A DNA stretch of 64,000 bases from Paragonimus skrjabini miyazakii. Taxonomy: Eukaryota; Platyhelminthes; Trematoda; Plagiorchiida; Troglotrematidae. Location: NCBI GenBank assembly GCA_014338405.1, contig JTDE01002317.1:18980-82979 (forward strand), in the 5' to 3' direction. Within the stretch, counting starts at the first letter, position 1. Each line of letters starts with the position of its first letter. Shown here piece by piece: positions 9,034-21,250 of this stretch. The notes below the pieces were generated by a model. It did not search any database, was not told the origin of the DNA, and saw only the letters and a program-made list of their open reading frames with translations. A program made the translations under genes and the position numbers.

Positions 9034-10354
9034 AGTGCCATTTATGTTGGGATTCGTATCACCACGGCCAGCAGCTTAAAGACTAACAATAAAGAATAAA
9101 ATGTGTTGGCGACCATCGGCGATCTATTACAGAAAAGTATAGAATAACACGTCGGTTGTCTCCAACTGTCAATATGTGGATGCATCGATTTGTGCATGAA
9201 AAGCTGCCTTATGAATTGTTCATTAATGAAAATTGATTTTTTATTGGGCCGTGTAAAGCCAGATCGAACAAAATTTCGTTCTTCTTGAGTAACCATCTTG
9301 ACTAATCAATCCGGTGCTTAAACGACTGTATTTCACATGCAGCCCCCTGTTTTTAGGGTTTAGAGATTTTCTGATACGCACTGTAAACCAAAGACTCCAT
9401 TGTGGTCGGCTTTCCGTCTAGTTTTGGTATCATCAGGTAAGCGTAAGCTGACCGAGACTTTTCATCTGGTGAGTCCATCCCATGGAGAAATAAGAGATAG
9501 TATTGCAACAGGGATATGAGATGAACAGTGAAAAGTGTTTTCATATTCAAATCAACTCAGGTTTCCAAGATTGTTTACAGTCTTTAATGCGACTCGTCAG
9601 TTACATAAATGATGTTCATGTTCACAGAAACGCAAACCGCGGGGAAGTGCAAAAGAGGCACACTGCTATACCTGATGTGATGCAGCATGTTTACACAATT
9701 ATTAATGGGAAACTGGCCATCACTCCTAACTTCACACTTCTAATAACACATCCTTAATTTGACATACAAGTGCAGCAACCAAATTCGCTGTTTTTTATTT
9801 CTACATTTTTTCGATAAAGTACGTAGTAGAGCCGAACAAAGCCATGTTATAGAAATTCACGACTGAACATATGGGCGCAGTTCATATCAGTTAACTGCCC
9901 CGGATGTGATACGGAGAAAGCATAACTCTCACACTCAAAAAGCTTTATCTTTATGTGTGTACTGATTAAACACCTAGTCTTTCAGAGCGGATGACACAGT
10001 TTTTGTTGTTAATATTAACTACTTATCTATGCTCATCGAAAACCTGACTTTTGCTAAATACGGCTCACTTAGTTGAACAACGTTCCGCCCGAACTAACAC
10101 ACTTCTAACCTAATGAACGTCGTGGACCAAACTTTGGCAATCTATTAGAATGTGCACGTTGTTTTGCTCAGATATAACTTCAGTAATGAAAGCTAGACGG
10201 ATGGGTATGCACAAGGGCAGAGTAGAAGCATCGTTCCAACCAAGATTTGAGAAATCATACAATGCAAAATTCACTCGTTGTGTGAGTTAATACCTGGTCA
10301 ACGGAAAGGATTTAATCGTTCGTCCTTTCTGTATGACAACCTTACAAGTTTGAG
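9034..10354. other. Intronic stretch without recognised genes
   Basis: Open frames at 9042-9296 (minus, 84 codons), 9353-9550 (minus, 65) and 9503-9757 (plus, 84) show no family motif, and no paired splice sites stood out. I see no repeat structure here. Confidence 0.35.
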
Positions 10355-10366
10355 CAATAAGGAATT

Positions 10367-10570
10367 ACTGATGAGTAGTAGGGGATTTTGATTTTCACAT
10401 AGATTGAACATCACCCACAATTAATCGCAGCTGCCGCATTCCCATGTAATTTCCAGTCGGCCCCTTTCGAAAAGAAGCACTAGACTCGAGTTTCGCTCTC
10501 ATTAGAGCTCGCCATTGACCACACATTAGGCTCGACCGAATTATCATATGTGAACGCTCAACCATTTATA
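10367..10570 (-). mobile_element. Hammerhead short repeat, internally deleted, with 12-bp target duplication
   Basis: Starts ACTGATGAGTAGTAGGGG at the 3' terminus. It contains the 3' block and the GAAA half of the ribozyme with the CTCGAG palindrome. It then jumps from GAGCTCG (10505-10511) directly to CCATTGACC, deleting the CUGA half, stem I 5' arm and most of the tRNA-like part. CAATAAGGAATT at 10355-10366 and CAATGAGGAATT at 10571-10582 flank it (11 of 12 identical), defining both boundaries. Confidence 0.8.
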
Positions 10571-10582
10571 CAATGAGGAATT

Positions 10583-12733
10583 GTTGAAAAATTTCCATCA
10601 AGAATGATTAAGCATTTCATGTTTATCCTAACGGATAGAGTCCCTTTGATAAAATGAGGTCATAGTATAGCGAAGACATTGTACGCTTGCTATAGCTTCC
10701 TACCGATTGAGACGTCAGTACTTTTTCCATTTTGAAAGAGTGACCGAGATGGAGTGTTTAGCGAGGAAGAAAGATAACAGCTGTGAGGTGTTACTGGAAA
10801 CTTGAACACTGGAACAGTGAAAGATATTATGCAATGGTAACCTGCATGGCTGACTCATAGAGTCTAGCCCAAGGGTTTTAAAGTGCGTCAGTTCGATAGT
10901 GATAGCCGATCTTTATTACTTGTTCTGTCCATAAGTGTACAGTCTGAAATATGGGTTGAGTGTCAGAACTCTTAACGTCTAACAATCTATTTCAGGGGGT
11001 AAACAGGATATCCAGTGAAAGGGAGAAAAACGTTTTGTCACTTTGATTGAGCGGGTTGAGAAAGTTGAGTTTCTGCGTCTGAACGACATTCACTTGTGAC
11101 AGCGTGATCATTCCTGGCTAAAATACCTTGCGCACTGGTTAACACACTGATTACAAGCAGAAGCATTGCACATTTGTTGGGTTCCAATAATTTAAGTACT
11201 CCAGTCCAGTAAAATTAATCTGAGTGTGAAAGATTTAACCTGTTTTGAATTGTGTTTCAGTCGTACTGATTTCAATTTTTCAATCAGCAGTCTAATACTT
11301 CCACCGACATTTACACAAGTCACCAACCAAAATCTCCTCCTTAGGACCGTTAACTATGGTGCTTTCCACAAGCGTGATAAAATTGATTTATTTTCTCTTC
11401 CGGTTTATATGGAAATAACACGAAATTAAGCACTCAAAAAAGGGAAAATGATTTGGACTTAACACCGTGATCGTGATTTTTACAGTTTGAACGTCCATCT
11501 CACAAATGTTTCTTCTGGATAAATGCTTTTATAATATAACGACACCCTTATGATCTTCTCAGTTTAATCTTTGCCAAGTGTACAGGACACAAACACGTTA
11601 CCTACCTAAAAACCAAGGCGTAATGGCAATCTTTTAATCATCAATCATTTAGTCTTATCCACAAAGGACGGAGGATCTATTCGGTTCCCTGAAGTCTGCC
11701 GTTGTTCTAGTCGTTCATTTAACAGTCTTGGTGACAATGGTTTATCACGTGGTCTGGTAACATTGGATGCACTTAAATGTCTCCCTTACGGTTGGAATAC
11801 TGTCATCAAGTCAACCTTTTTCTACCTGATTGGTTTTTCATATAAACTGAAAAAAAGTTTAGCGACTGGGGGAAAAACCCCGATTAATCCGGTGCCCCAA
11901 ACTCGGTGGCCAAATGGATAAATTGCTGGAAGAAGTTTTGCCAGTCGTTTACAGATTGTGGAGCACTTTGTATATAACGCTATAGGACTCAGCCTGGTTG
12001 AACCAACCTGTTACCACATTACTGGTTGTAGATGGGATTTAAGGTTAACGAAAGCTTTCTTTTGAGTGATGAAGGATGATAATCAACGTAAAAACCAGTT
12101 GCAGGTAGCCTAACAAATTTGGACGACGGGGAGTTAGAGTGATGCTTTCGAAAAAAGTAGTCCAACTAGGTTTCCTTATGATGATAACTGGGTTAAAAAT
12201 CTGAACTGTCATTACATCATTTCTAGGAAGCTGTGGTGGTAACTAGGTCAATTTTTTTAAACGGCTGCCTAGTAAACCTTTACCTGAAAGTTCTGTTCTA
12301 GAACTTCGGGTTTAGTGGTCATTTGATAAAAATTCGGGACAGCCAACCTTCGTATTCCCAACAGGCACCATCCGCAGTCAGCGAACCGTCTTGTCGGCAT
12401 TGTCTGTGCAAAAGCGGTTAGACGAACCTTTACGATCAGTCCACCCGGATTTGATTGCGATGATCGATGGTGGCTGTTCGGATGACCGTAAAATTGTAAA
12501 ACGATGAAAGTATTCAAATGTAATCACTCCAAAACTCACACTTGTGGACTGGTCTCTTCCTCCTTTACACTTATCAAGTAGAAGTAGGCAAAATCAAGTT
12601 TTAATTGAATGTGTTCCATTTGTACCGTTCAAGAATTCGGAAACGATATCTACATTTTACTTCGTAGCCCTTGCAGGCGTAGTTGATACCAAGTTGTCAA
12701 CTTCACGTGAAGCATTTTCATCTTAGTTTAGCG
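10583..12733. other. Intronic stretch without recognised genes
   Basis: No repeat or conserved coding block identified. The 82-codon minus frame at 12269-12517 is unusual in having two tryptophan/cysteine-rich segments, but I cannot assign it. The 67-codon plus frame at 11226-11429 has no motif. Confidence 0.35.
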
Positions 12734-12833
12734 NNNNNNNNNNNNNNNNNNNNNNNNNNNNNNNNNNNNNNNNNNNNNNNNNNNNNNNNNNNNNNNNNNN
12801 NNNNNNNNNNNNNNNNNNNNNNNNNNNNNNNNN
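12734..12833. other. Assembly gap, 100 N
   Basis: Exactly 100 N, so probably a placeholder of unknown true size. It ends 84 bp before the inferred exon 2. Confidence 0.98.
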
Positions 12834-12917
12834 TGTTGTGGTGCTGTCTCGCTTGACCCATCGACACATCAGTAACCGCGCACTTCATATATTCTTCACT
12901 TTCCATGTATCTTTTAG

Positions 12918-13222
12918 CTTACGATTTGGACAACAATAGCATGACACCAAACAAACTCAGTCCACATCTCCAACCGTCTAGCCGTATGCCAAATGATTCC
13001 ACCCAACGTCCGTTGAATATATTTCCAAGTCGGTACTTTTCGACCTATCCAGCTTGGTCCCCACTCTTCTCTATTGGTACTTCACTGGACGGACAAACTC
13101 CAGATATTCAGCTATCTCATGCAGACGAATCGATTAATCGACGTGGAACAGTTGCGTCGGGCGAATGTCCTAATATCGATCTGGGACGAAAACTTGATGA
13201 AGAGGGTCCATCCAACCGAGGG
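12918..13222 (+). CDS. otp: Exon 2 of the putative orthopedia-like homeobox gene
   Basis: Acceptor TATCTTTTAG ends at 12917 and donor GG|GTGAGT begins at 13223; the 305 nt between are open in one frame. Entering phase is 1 (the final A of exon 1 plus CT gives ACT, Thr) and leaving phase is 0, matching both the upstream and downstream blocks. The 101 whole codons encode YDLDNNSMTPNKLSPHLQ..., then an aromatic patch (FPSRYFSTYPAWSPLFSIG), then an acidic/Ser-rich tail. There is no globular domain, consistent with a disordered transcription-factor linker. I do not recognise the sequence on its own; the link to the homeobox exon 25 kb away is by phase and strand. The assembly gap just upstream could hide alternative splice sites. 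Confidence 0.6.
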
Positions 13223-14849
13223 GTGAGTGCAGATTAACGCATTTTAACGAACTACGTAAATTTTGCATACCTCTAAACACATTGGTTGGCTTTGTGAACA
13301 CATTGAAAGTCATTTAATGTGATCTCCATTTGAGTGTCGCTTCTGTCTATTGTGGTTCCTGTCGGTTGGAACCTATCCTGCAGACTTTATTTTACAGACT
13401 TTTCTCCTTTATGTGACCAAAACCAGGCTAATGTAACCAAACTTGGGGCAGATTAGTCAGCTTAATACACCATTCTCGTAGAACTGTGTAAGTGAATTTG
13501 TTGACGCTTTTCGAAGTTGGACACTTACAGTTGCTCGACACACACGCTTGTCTGTGCATATGATTGAACTACTGAAGTGAATCGAGCTAACTGGTCGACT
13601 GCATTTTGTGAACTCCGAGATTGTTCACTGGATCGTTTCGTTTCCAAAGCTAATCACCAATTAGACTCGCGATCATTTGTTGGCTCCAACTGTAGAAAGA
13701 CGAAGCACTCTGAATATCTGCAGTGCTCTACTTTCCGTCACGTACCACTCTAACCTATTCGTTTGAATGACCACGTCTATCTTTAAAGTTTGATCTGAGA
13801 ATTGGGACAAAGAACTCGTGAGGACAATACCTTACCTCTAATTGACATTGTATTACCTAATTAAGACATCGGAATACTTTGGACAACAAACTTAAATTGT
13901 TCTATCCAATGTCGTTCATGCAACAAACTGGCAAAGCTGCAACTGGAAGTTTGAAATTATATATTTGAAATAAATGCCAGAACTACTGGTGAGATCGTTG
14001 AGCGCTACCCTGATTACTCCTTGATAGTCGGTGACAGATTTTCTCTCCAAATTAAAATACTTCAGGCAGGCAGAACAGTGTCAAAACTGGAAGGATTAAA
14101 AGTTTTTTCATAAGCTATATTCTACCTTAACTCAGTAAATGACGCAGTTTCAGAAAGCTTCGTAGTGTTAGCTGCTAATGATGATTATGCTACTCCTATA
14201 GCACCATGATCCGGACGACTGGTAATAACTGGGATGTCTTGGACGTTGTAAAGAACAAACAAACCCAATCAGACTTTATCACAGAATCACGATATCTACT
14301 GCTTCATGGAAAGTTTAATTCGTGTGGTAACCTGCGAGGTAATACTTATACGGTGTATAAGAGTTGATATCAAAACAAGATTCGATAAGGTAACCTCGGG
14401 TGCTTTTGTTAAACTACTCAGTTAACCAACACATATTTTTAATTTTTACCAATTCCTTTTTGTTTTCAGTTGGGTAAGGATTCCTTCACCACATGTGCTT
14501 AAAGAAAACAGGGAACCTGCACACAGCATTGGGTCAGATTGCTCAGAATGACATCGGCTTTGTAGCGGACTGCTCTTTACGTTCGATCGTTAACATGACA
14601 AAGTTATAATCTAAACATCATCCACTATCTGAGTGTGAACAGCATCGGGTAACTGTGGCTAATGATCAGCTTGTGTATTTTTAAGCAAAACAGTTTTCAG
14701 TATGCTTAATGAATTATGTGACGCTGGCCTGAGTAAACAGTCCTGCTCATTTATTAGGAGTGAGAAGGACAGTTAGTCGGTCTCCTGTGGGCTCGATCAA
14801 ACAATTTGAGTATTATTCAAAATCGGATATTGTCAAACGTTCAGATATT
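13223..14849. other. Intronic stretch, nothing recognised
   Basis: No coding block over 60 codons and no repeat family recognised. Confidence 0.4.
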
Positions 14850-15010
14850 ATCATTCGGTCTTGCCTGATGTGAGGTCACTTGCGCAGATGACTAGTCAGA
14901 ATATAGGCCGAATGTAGATCCCGGTAGTCGTGAAGACATACATTACTAACGACTTCAAACACTGATACGGCTGGAGTCACTGTGAGTTTATAACAAAAGG
15001 GACTGGGTGA
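14850..15010 (+). mobile_element. Hammerhead short repeat, strongly decayed copy
   Basis: Retains TATCATTCGGTCTTGCCTGA, GTGAGGTCACTTGCGCAG (A box region), GATCCCGG (B box region) and CATTACTAACGACTTC where the ribozyme should be. The core is destroyed. Confidence 0.5.
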
Positions 15011-15765
15011 AAAACGATGTTAATGCAGTGGCCAGATCAGCTGCACACTGTGTTCCTTTTGCATAAGCCAACATAGCGGTTGCTTAAGAGTAAAGGTGGT
15101 TAGAAACCCACCACACCGGCTTATCTCAAATTAAGAAGCAATGATTTGCTTTGCATGATAACGTTAAAGTTTTTAGAATTTTGGATGGTAATCTCTTCAT
15201 TTGTGTCTGTTATTACATTAGTTTCTGACTTTGATCCAATTTGGCGAACTCGAGAATTTTAGATATTATTTCGTTTTTGTAGACTTCATTTTAGCCTTAG
15301 TATGGTCTCTGTGTATAGGCGGAAGTCACAAAAATGTCAACTCATCTGATACGGTTCAACACGCATATGTTTAAAAAGATTCCTCTCTCTCAACTTTCGG
15401 TACCGTCATTTGTATCGATTACCATTTTCGAATTGTAGTCCTGTATTCATGCTTAATTTTTCATAGTCAATGTGTGAGTCGATCAACAGCAAGCCATTTA
15501 CCTTGTTCAGACACTACACCATCCCACAAGAACTACTGTCTGAAATCTAATCCAGATAATCGAATTCATTTACTTAATTGGAAAAGTAGTATTATTGATT
15601 AAAGTTAACAAAAAAAATCGAATCCCAATTAGGTCGATCACTAGTGAGATTGAACGATTGCAGTTTGGGGCAGAAAACGTCACATAGTTGAATTGCTAAA
15701 GTCAGCTGGGACAAAATGCTAATAGTTATTTTTACTGATATTTCGTCGTTAGTGACACGATGCCG

Positions 15766-15793
15766 ATATATATATATATATATGTATATATAC
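15766..15793. repeat. (TA)n microsatellite
   Basis: TATATATA tract with one G interruption. Confidence 0.85.
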
Positions 15794-15969
15794 GGAACTG
15801 CAATTAATTGTTGTCACTCTAGGTTTACGCTAGAGTTTGCATATTTCGGAACCCGTGATCTTACAGCCATAGGTCTGAAGAATATCTCTTCAAAGGTTTC
15901 ATCTTACAGGTTCGTTACAAAGTGAGCTGGTTAAAATAATAAAACTGTGATCACTGACAAGTAGTCGGA

Positions 15970-16248
15970 GTGATCGGGCAACTTGTTCGTTATTCACATG
16001 CGGAAGTTTTGAAAGTTTAGCTACGATAATTTCGCCATGCCTAGTGTGAGGTTATTGGCGCAGTGGGCAACAGGGTTGCTCCATGAAAGCGCGACCGGAG
16101 TTCTAATCCAGGCTGTGGCAGGTATATGCACTTATGACAAGGCCGAAAGTAGGATGTAGTCTATCGAAAATGGTGAGCTGAACTGTCTATGAGGGTGGGA
16201 GGGGTACGATCAATTGTGGGTGATGTCCAGTTTAAATACCAGGACATT
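15970..16248 (+). mobile_element. Hammerhead short repeat, full span but ribozyme decayed
   Basis: GTGATCGGGCAAC leader, A box TTGGCGCAGTGG, B-box region GGAGTTCTAATCC, a ruined hammerhead (ATGCACTTATGACAAGGCCGAAA) and the 3' block GATCAATTGTGGGTGATGTC. Stem II and the CUGANGA core are lost. Useful for defining the family's 5' part. Confidence 0.7.
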
Positions 16249-19101
16249 AATGATTACGAACACCAAGTACACGCCCAACCTGACGTGCTATACCCCTCAT
16301 TGTAAAAGACTGATAACAGTGCGTTGTCACTTAATTCGAAGCGCTCACTTGGTACACTACGCCTCGTGGATACAATAATGGGATGAGAACAACATATAAT
16401 CAAAAGTACACAGTCAGGGAAATAAGTGCACCAGTTTGTGCCCAATTATGGACGCAACGACGCCTGTCCTCCGCTCGTTCAACACTGCTTCAGCTATAAA
16501 ATTTGAAACGAGATGTCCTTGTTGTTTACTTCACAATAAGGTTTTGCTAAATTCAAGTTATCAGTAAGACTAAACAGTAGCAAAGTCTGTATGAGAGATG
16601 GAGAACAACTATAAGTTTACTTAGAATTTCGTTCTGATGTCGGCAGGTTCATTGCAAAAGCTGAACGCTATTATACTAAATGAGCTGTCAGTGGGTTTGA
16701 ACAAACCGTGTTCTATGGCCTGTTTTGGTAAATGTTCATAAAAACACCGTTATGTAGTAGAAGGGGCATTTTTGGATCTGGACAATTTGGTTTTGATCAG
16801 ATTCAGTTTACTATTTGTGGTTTCTGATTTGCAAACTTTGATTCAATCAAGGAGAATCCCTGATATTTTTGTTCGCACCAGAGTGATAGTGTCATGCGCG
16901 TTAAACTCTCTCAGGGCTATGGGTTGTCATTAGGTTTTACACTATGAAGTGTTTCGATGTCATTTTGGCGTGCCTAGCTTCAGTAGTTCGTAAGTCGATA
17001 TTAATCTCTTAATGAACTTTGAGATTTCTACCGTTCTGTTTCATGTTCTATTAGTGATATGCAACAAGTAGATCTTAGGAGCCAGAGGTCGAAAAAGGAA
17101 ATATAGTGTTAAAATCTCAACTTTGGGAGTAGACTTACATTAATAGGCCTTCAGACCGCCTGTTGTAAGCAAGAGTCAATGGGCTCCAGTGGGTGAAACA
17201 TAACAAGGTAATGTAGAGGGGAAAGTTGACAGATATAATGATGAACACAGCCCTACTTCAGTTGAGCACAACATACGTTTGGTGTCTTAATCCATAAATA
17301 TACATGGTTTTGGGACATCAGCGAGTAGACGCACCCCTTAATTCACCCTGCCGACCTGTGATACTCCCAGATATGAAGCTATGTAACACAACTAGAGAAA
17401 CCTATTGAGTCACACAGTGGCAACGTCGTATCATAATAGAGTGATGTCGTGAAGCTCAAAAATGACATAGGGACGTTTAAAAATGGGAATGCCATACTAA
17501 CGTTGGAACTGCCTTGAACAAACTGAGACTGCTGGTGCGGACAGCAGCACTTTACTAAGGCCAGTTAATAAGCTCCAGATTGACTAGTTTGAATGAACAG
17601 CTTCTGACAGGGGACTTCTGTCCTCAACTATTTCTAGTACTTCAAGAAGAGTGTTGGCAAACTGAGTTTGTGACAATTTATACACATAATGAAAAATGCG
17701 ATAGAGCTTCCAAGTCACTGGGACCGACCATCAGTCCTTACCGCCTGTCAGACATCTCTTTGTTGATCATTTCCTGTATGCAGATCTTGAAATCATTAGG
17801 GTCGTGTTCTGGTAACTTGTCGAAACTATGCAACTACTAACCAACGTCCCGTTAGAGTTCAACTTTGCGCGAAAGACCAGTAACCGCCGAGTTTGAAACG
17901 ACAGTGTAATAGAACCCTCACCAAGTACAATTAACATGGTCTCCTAGATAAGTTTAAGTGATCAATTTGCTCCCCCGTCACCGAAAGGTCCACGAAAATC
18001 TGTAATATTGAACTGAACGGTAAAAAACAACAACAGCAAACAGACGGTATTAAACGGCAGAATATAAGGGCATAACCCTGTCATCAGTATTATATTGAAA
18101 CCAGTTTCAAAAACACATCCGGTATTTTCCTTTCTCATTATTTAGTAATAAATCCATATTCTGTGAAGGTTACAAAGGTAAAGCGGTAACGTTTGACCAG
18201 AAACAAAGGTCCAAACGTCTTGATTTAGTTTTTTTAAGGAACACTATCGTTGTGAAGTCAGTTTTGTGACAGAAACATCACCAACGCTTTCTTCAAATGC
18301 GTCATTTTGTGTGTTATCGTATGATCTGACTGATATAATCCAAAATCTAGAGGATCGGAGAAACATGAATTTTCATGAGGTAATATGTTGTATGCTTTTA
18401 CCCATTTTTACACAAGTATACAAGTAAATTAGTTCATATCGCAAAATGTCAGACAGATTGAAAAATACGTAAACAACTCAACTCTGACACACGGACCAAA
18501 ACCCTTAGTAAGACCTAAGTAACAAGCAAGGTTACTTTCAAATGGCTTATACGCAGAAGGGACTGGCTTAGATGTGATGAAAACTTTGGGGAAACCCTAT
18601 AACCGACTGTCCTTATTTGCTAGACTTATTCGGACAGCTTCCGCTAAACATGGTTGGTAGCACCGTCTTCGGATTGTCTTGACGTAGTGACCCTAACCAA
18701 AGGATCGTCAACACATAAATGGCTAACGTTGCATCACCTATTGTTCCTTTCACATATACCTCATACATATTGTAGATTCGAATGAAGAAGATCAAGAGGT
18801 GTTTAACTGGAAACCACTTTTGTGATTATTTTTGCTTAGCCGGATGATAGGCTAGTGTGAAAGTGAAACTTTATCTCTTTCTGTCAGGTATAAAAACCGA
18901 GAGGCTCGAATGGTAAAATCCAAACTAAAGTGTGAAATATTATAAGTATCATGAAACCAAATAAATTTGAAGTCAAATTGAGAAACCGAACTAAACTTCC
19001 ACTATACTGGGCATCGGAAAGAAGGAAGAAAATGAAATGTCGAAGAACATATTGTTCCAAATTTCTGATACAGAAGCACAGTTGATGAACAGACCAAGTA
19101 G
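16249..19101. other. Intronic stretch without recognised genes
   Basis: An open frame of 86 codons at 17580-17840 (plus) and short frames at 16254-16445 and 18613-18795 (minus) have no recognisable motif. No repeat unit identified. Confidence 0.35.
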
Positions 19102-19234
19102 GTCATCATCATCGCCATCATAGCAGCCATGAGTCTGACCAAAAGGAACTGTGGATCGGGCCACCGCTCACCTCAACAGTGACGTGGAAAATCCTAAAAG
19201 AGAACTACTAAGAAGGTTGAAAATTAATAAAAGA

Positions 19235-19441
19235 CTAAGCGGAAGAAGTAGGAGTGGTATGGATACAGGTACGCCATTGACTGGCACACACCACCATCTC
19301 AGATAGCGTCTCTAACCAGCGATTTGAGTGATCACGAGGACCCCAGCCAGGCGGGCGACACCTACCCACTTTGCTCAGTGGAACAATCAGGGTCTTCATA
19401 TTGCGTGACCACGTTGTTGGTTGACCACCATGCGGTTTCAC
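19235..19441 (-). pseudogene. RTE conserved C terminus
   Basis: 68 codons: GGQPTTWSRNMKTL, LSKVGRCRPPGWGPRDHSN, RWLETLSEM, QWRTCIH. Same signature as the truncated RTE at 8896-9033, showing two members of one clade in this locus. About 130 bp of 3' UTR separate its stop from the GATGAT tail. Confidence 0.75.
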
Positions 19442-19942
19442 CCAACTGTTGGTGGTTTCAGTATATAATGCTCGGTACGGTAAACGATCGCAAGCTGTGT
19501 AACGTGATTAGTTGACAAATTGATCGCGCATTTCAGGCGTTCCGGAATACGCGCCGGCGAGCTGCCGCATTACTCATGCGATTAGTTCACTTAATGTGGG
19601 ATAATTGGCGGAGACAGCGGTGGTCAAACACCGCAAGCTCGTTGATATTTTTCTTGCGAACAGACCACGTTTCCGAAGCATAAAGCAAAATGAAACGCAC
19701 ACAGGCAGTATATACCCTTCCTTTAAACGACAACCTAACGTCTTTCCGATGCCACAGATGACGCAGTTTGGCAAAAGCAATTCATGTCTTTGGTATTCTC
19801 GCTGATATCTCACCAGCAATATTACAGGCTGACGAGATAGTACTGTCCAAATATGTGAAACTGTTCACACTCTCAAGCGGATTACCTGCAATACAGAAGT
19901 AGGGGTAGAAATGCCCTAGTATTGAAGCAGCATTTTGCACTT

Positions 19943-20830
19943 TTAAGGTGCAAAGTGCATTCCATACAAACAAGCCCAGTCACTAACCTTGTTCAGCATG
20001 GTCTGCATGTCTTCGGCAGAGGGTCCAAATAAGATAATGTCGTCCGCATGCTCTAGATCGGTCAATCTAGCGCCAGGAAGGAGCTTGACACCAAACTCAC
20101 TGGATTCGCGAAGCGCACCCTCCAGAATGTCGTCCATGACAAAATTGAACAGGAAGGGGGAAATCGGACACCCCTGACGAACACCACTAGAAGTGATGAA
20201 CGCCCGAGACAGTTGTCCATAAACTCTCACTCTGCTTGCAGAGTAGACATACAGTGATCTCAACAGATTCACATATTTCTCTGGTACTCCCTTGCGGAGG
20301 AGGCAGCTCCAGAGAACGTTACGAGCAACTGAATCGAAAGCAGCCTTCCGGTCCGAAAAGACCACGGCTGTCGGCTGTCTGTAAGAGTACCGATGTTCCA
20401 AAATCCGTCGCAAGGTGAAATATGATCAACGCACCCTCGACCGGATCGGAATCCTGTTCTTCGCGTATCTGGCTTTCTCTGGGCTTAGTAAGCCGACGTA
20501 AAATGAGGCCATTAAGCAACTTGGACGCAATAGACATCAAACTGATGCCTCTGTGGTTGTCACATTGACTTCGGCCCCCTTTTTGAAAACGGGAATGACT
20601 GTTGATAAGCACCAATCCCGAGGCACCTCTTCAGTCTCCCAAGTCGTCTGGGGGAGTTTTGTCAGTTCTGATATCAAACTCTTGCCACCATCCTTGAAAA
20701 GAGAAGGATAGAAGAGATCCGGTTCAGGAACCTTTTTACGCTTCAATAACTTAAGCTCCAGGACCACTTCTGCTTCGGACGGAGGGATGTCTGGAATGCA
20801 ATAACAGACCAATGGTGTCCCGTTGTCCAC
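19943..20830 (-). pseudogene. RTE reverse transcriptase domain, frameshifted
   Basis: In order: LKLLKRKKVPEPD and VPRDWCLSTVIPVFKKG (20830-20537), NHRGISLMSIASKLLN with LILRRL (20615-20319 frame), then VVFSDRKAAFDSV (palm motif A), GVRQGCPISPFLFNFVMDDI (motif B) and LEHADDIILF (motif C with the catalytic Asp pair) in 20413-19943. The catalytic aspartates are present, but a frameshift falls just after REEQ (about 20455). In motif A, the Asp normally preceding the KAAFDS segment survives as SDRKAAFD. The thumb continues in 19973-19782 (FTYLDSTISS...GEISARI). Confidence 0.85.
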
Positions 20831-21250
20831 CTGATCTAGTTGAGGCCAACTGAACTGTTCTTCAAAATGTTCAGCCCATCTGTTAAGTCGGCGCGATTGA
20901 TCGGTAATAGGTGAACCAATTTTTTCACATATGGTCTCACTTACACCGACTCGACGGCCAGTACAACCACGGATCAGGGAAAAAAGCTTTCCGCTATTCC
21001 CAGATAAAAAGGCTTATTCCATCTCTTTCGATTGTTCGACCAAGTATTGCTCACGGTCTTTGCGCAAACTTTTAGTCAGCTTGCGTTTAAGGTCTCGACG
21101 GTCATCATCATATTCAGAACCAGGTGGGATTGAGCGACGCTCGTTCATGAGGTTTATCGACATGACGGAAATCCAGTGCTGTCGTAAGTGAACAGTTCTT
21201 TCGGAACATACCTGTTCACAGCATGCTTCCATGACTGCGGCGATTTGTTC

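Larger units (their letters stand above)
2485..12917 (+). other. otp: Inferred intron 1 (10.4 kb)
   Basis: Runs from donor GTAAGT at 2485 to acceptor TATCTTTTAG ending at 12917. It contains short-repeat copies, Penelope-like remnants, an RTE 3' end, an inverted short-repeat composite and one 100-N gap. No host coding block was recognised inside it. Confidence 0.5.

Noticed and set aside
12718..12906. Minus-strand open frame running through the first N gap
   Set aside because: Half of it is translated N; no support.
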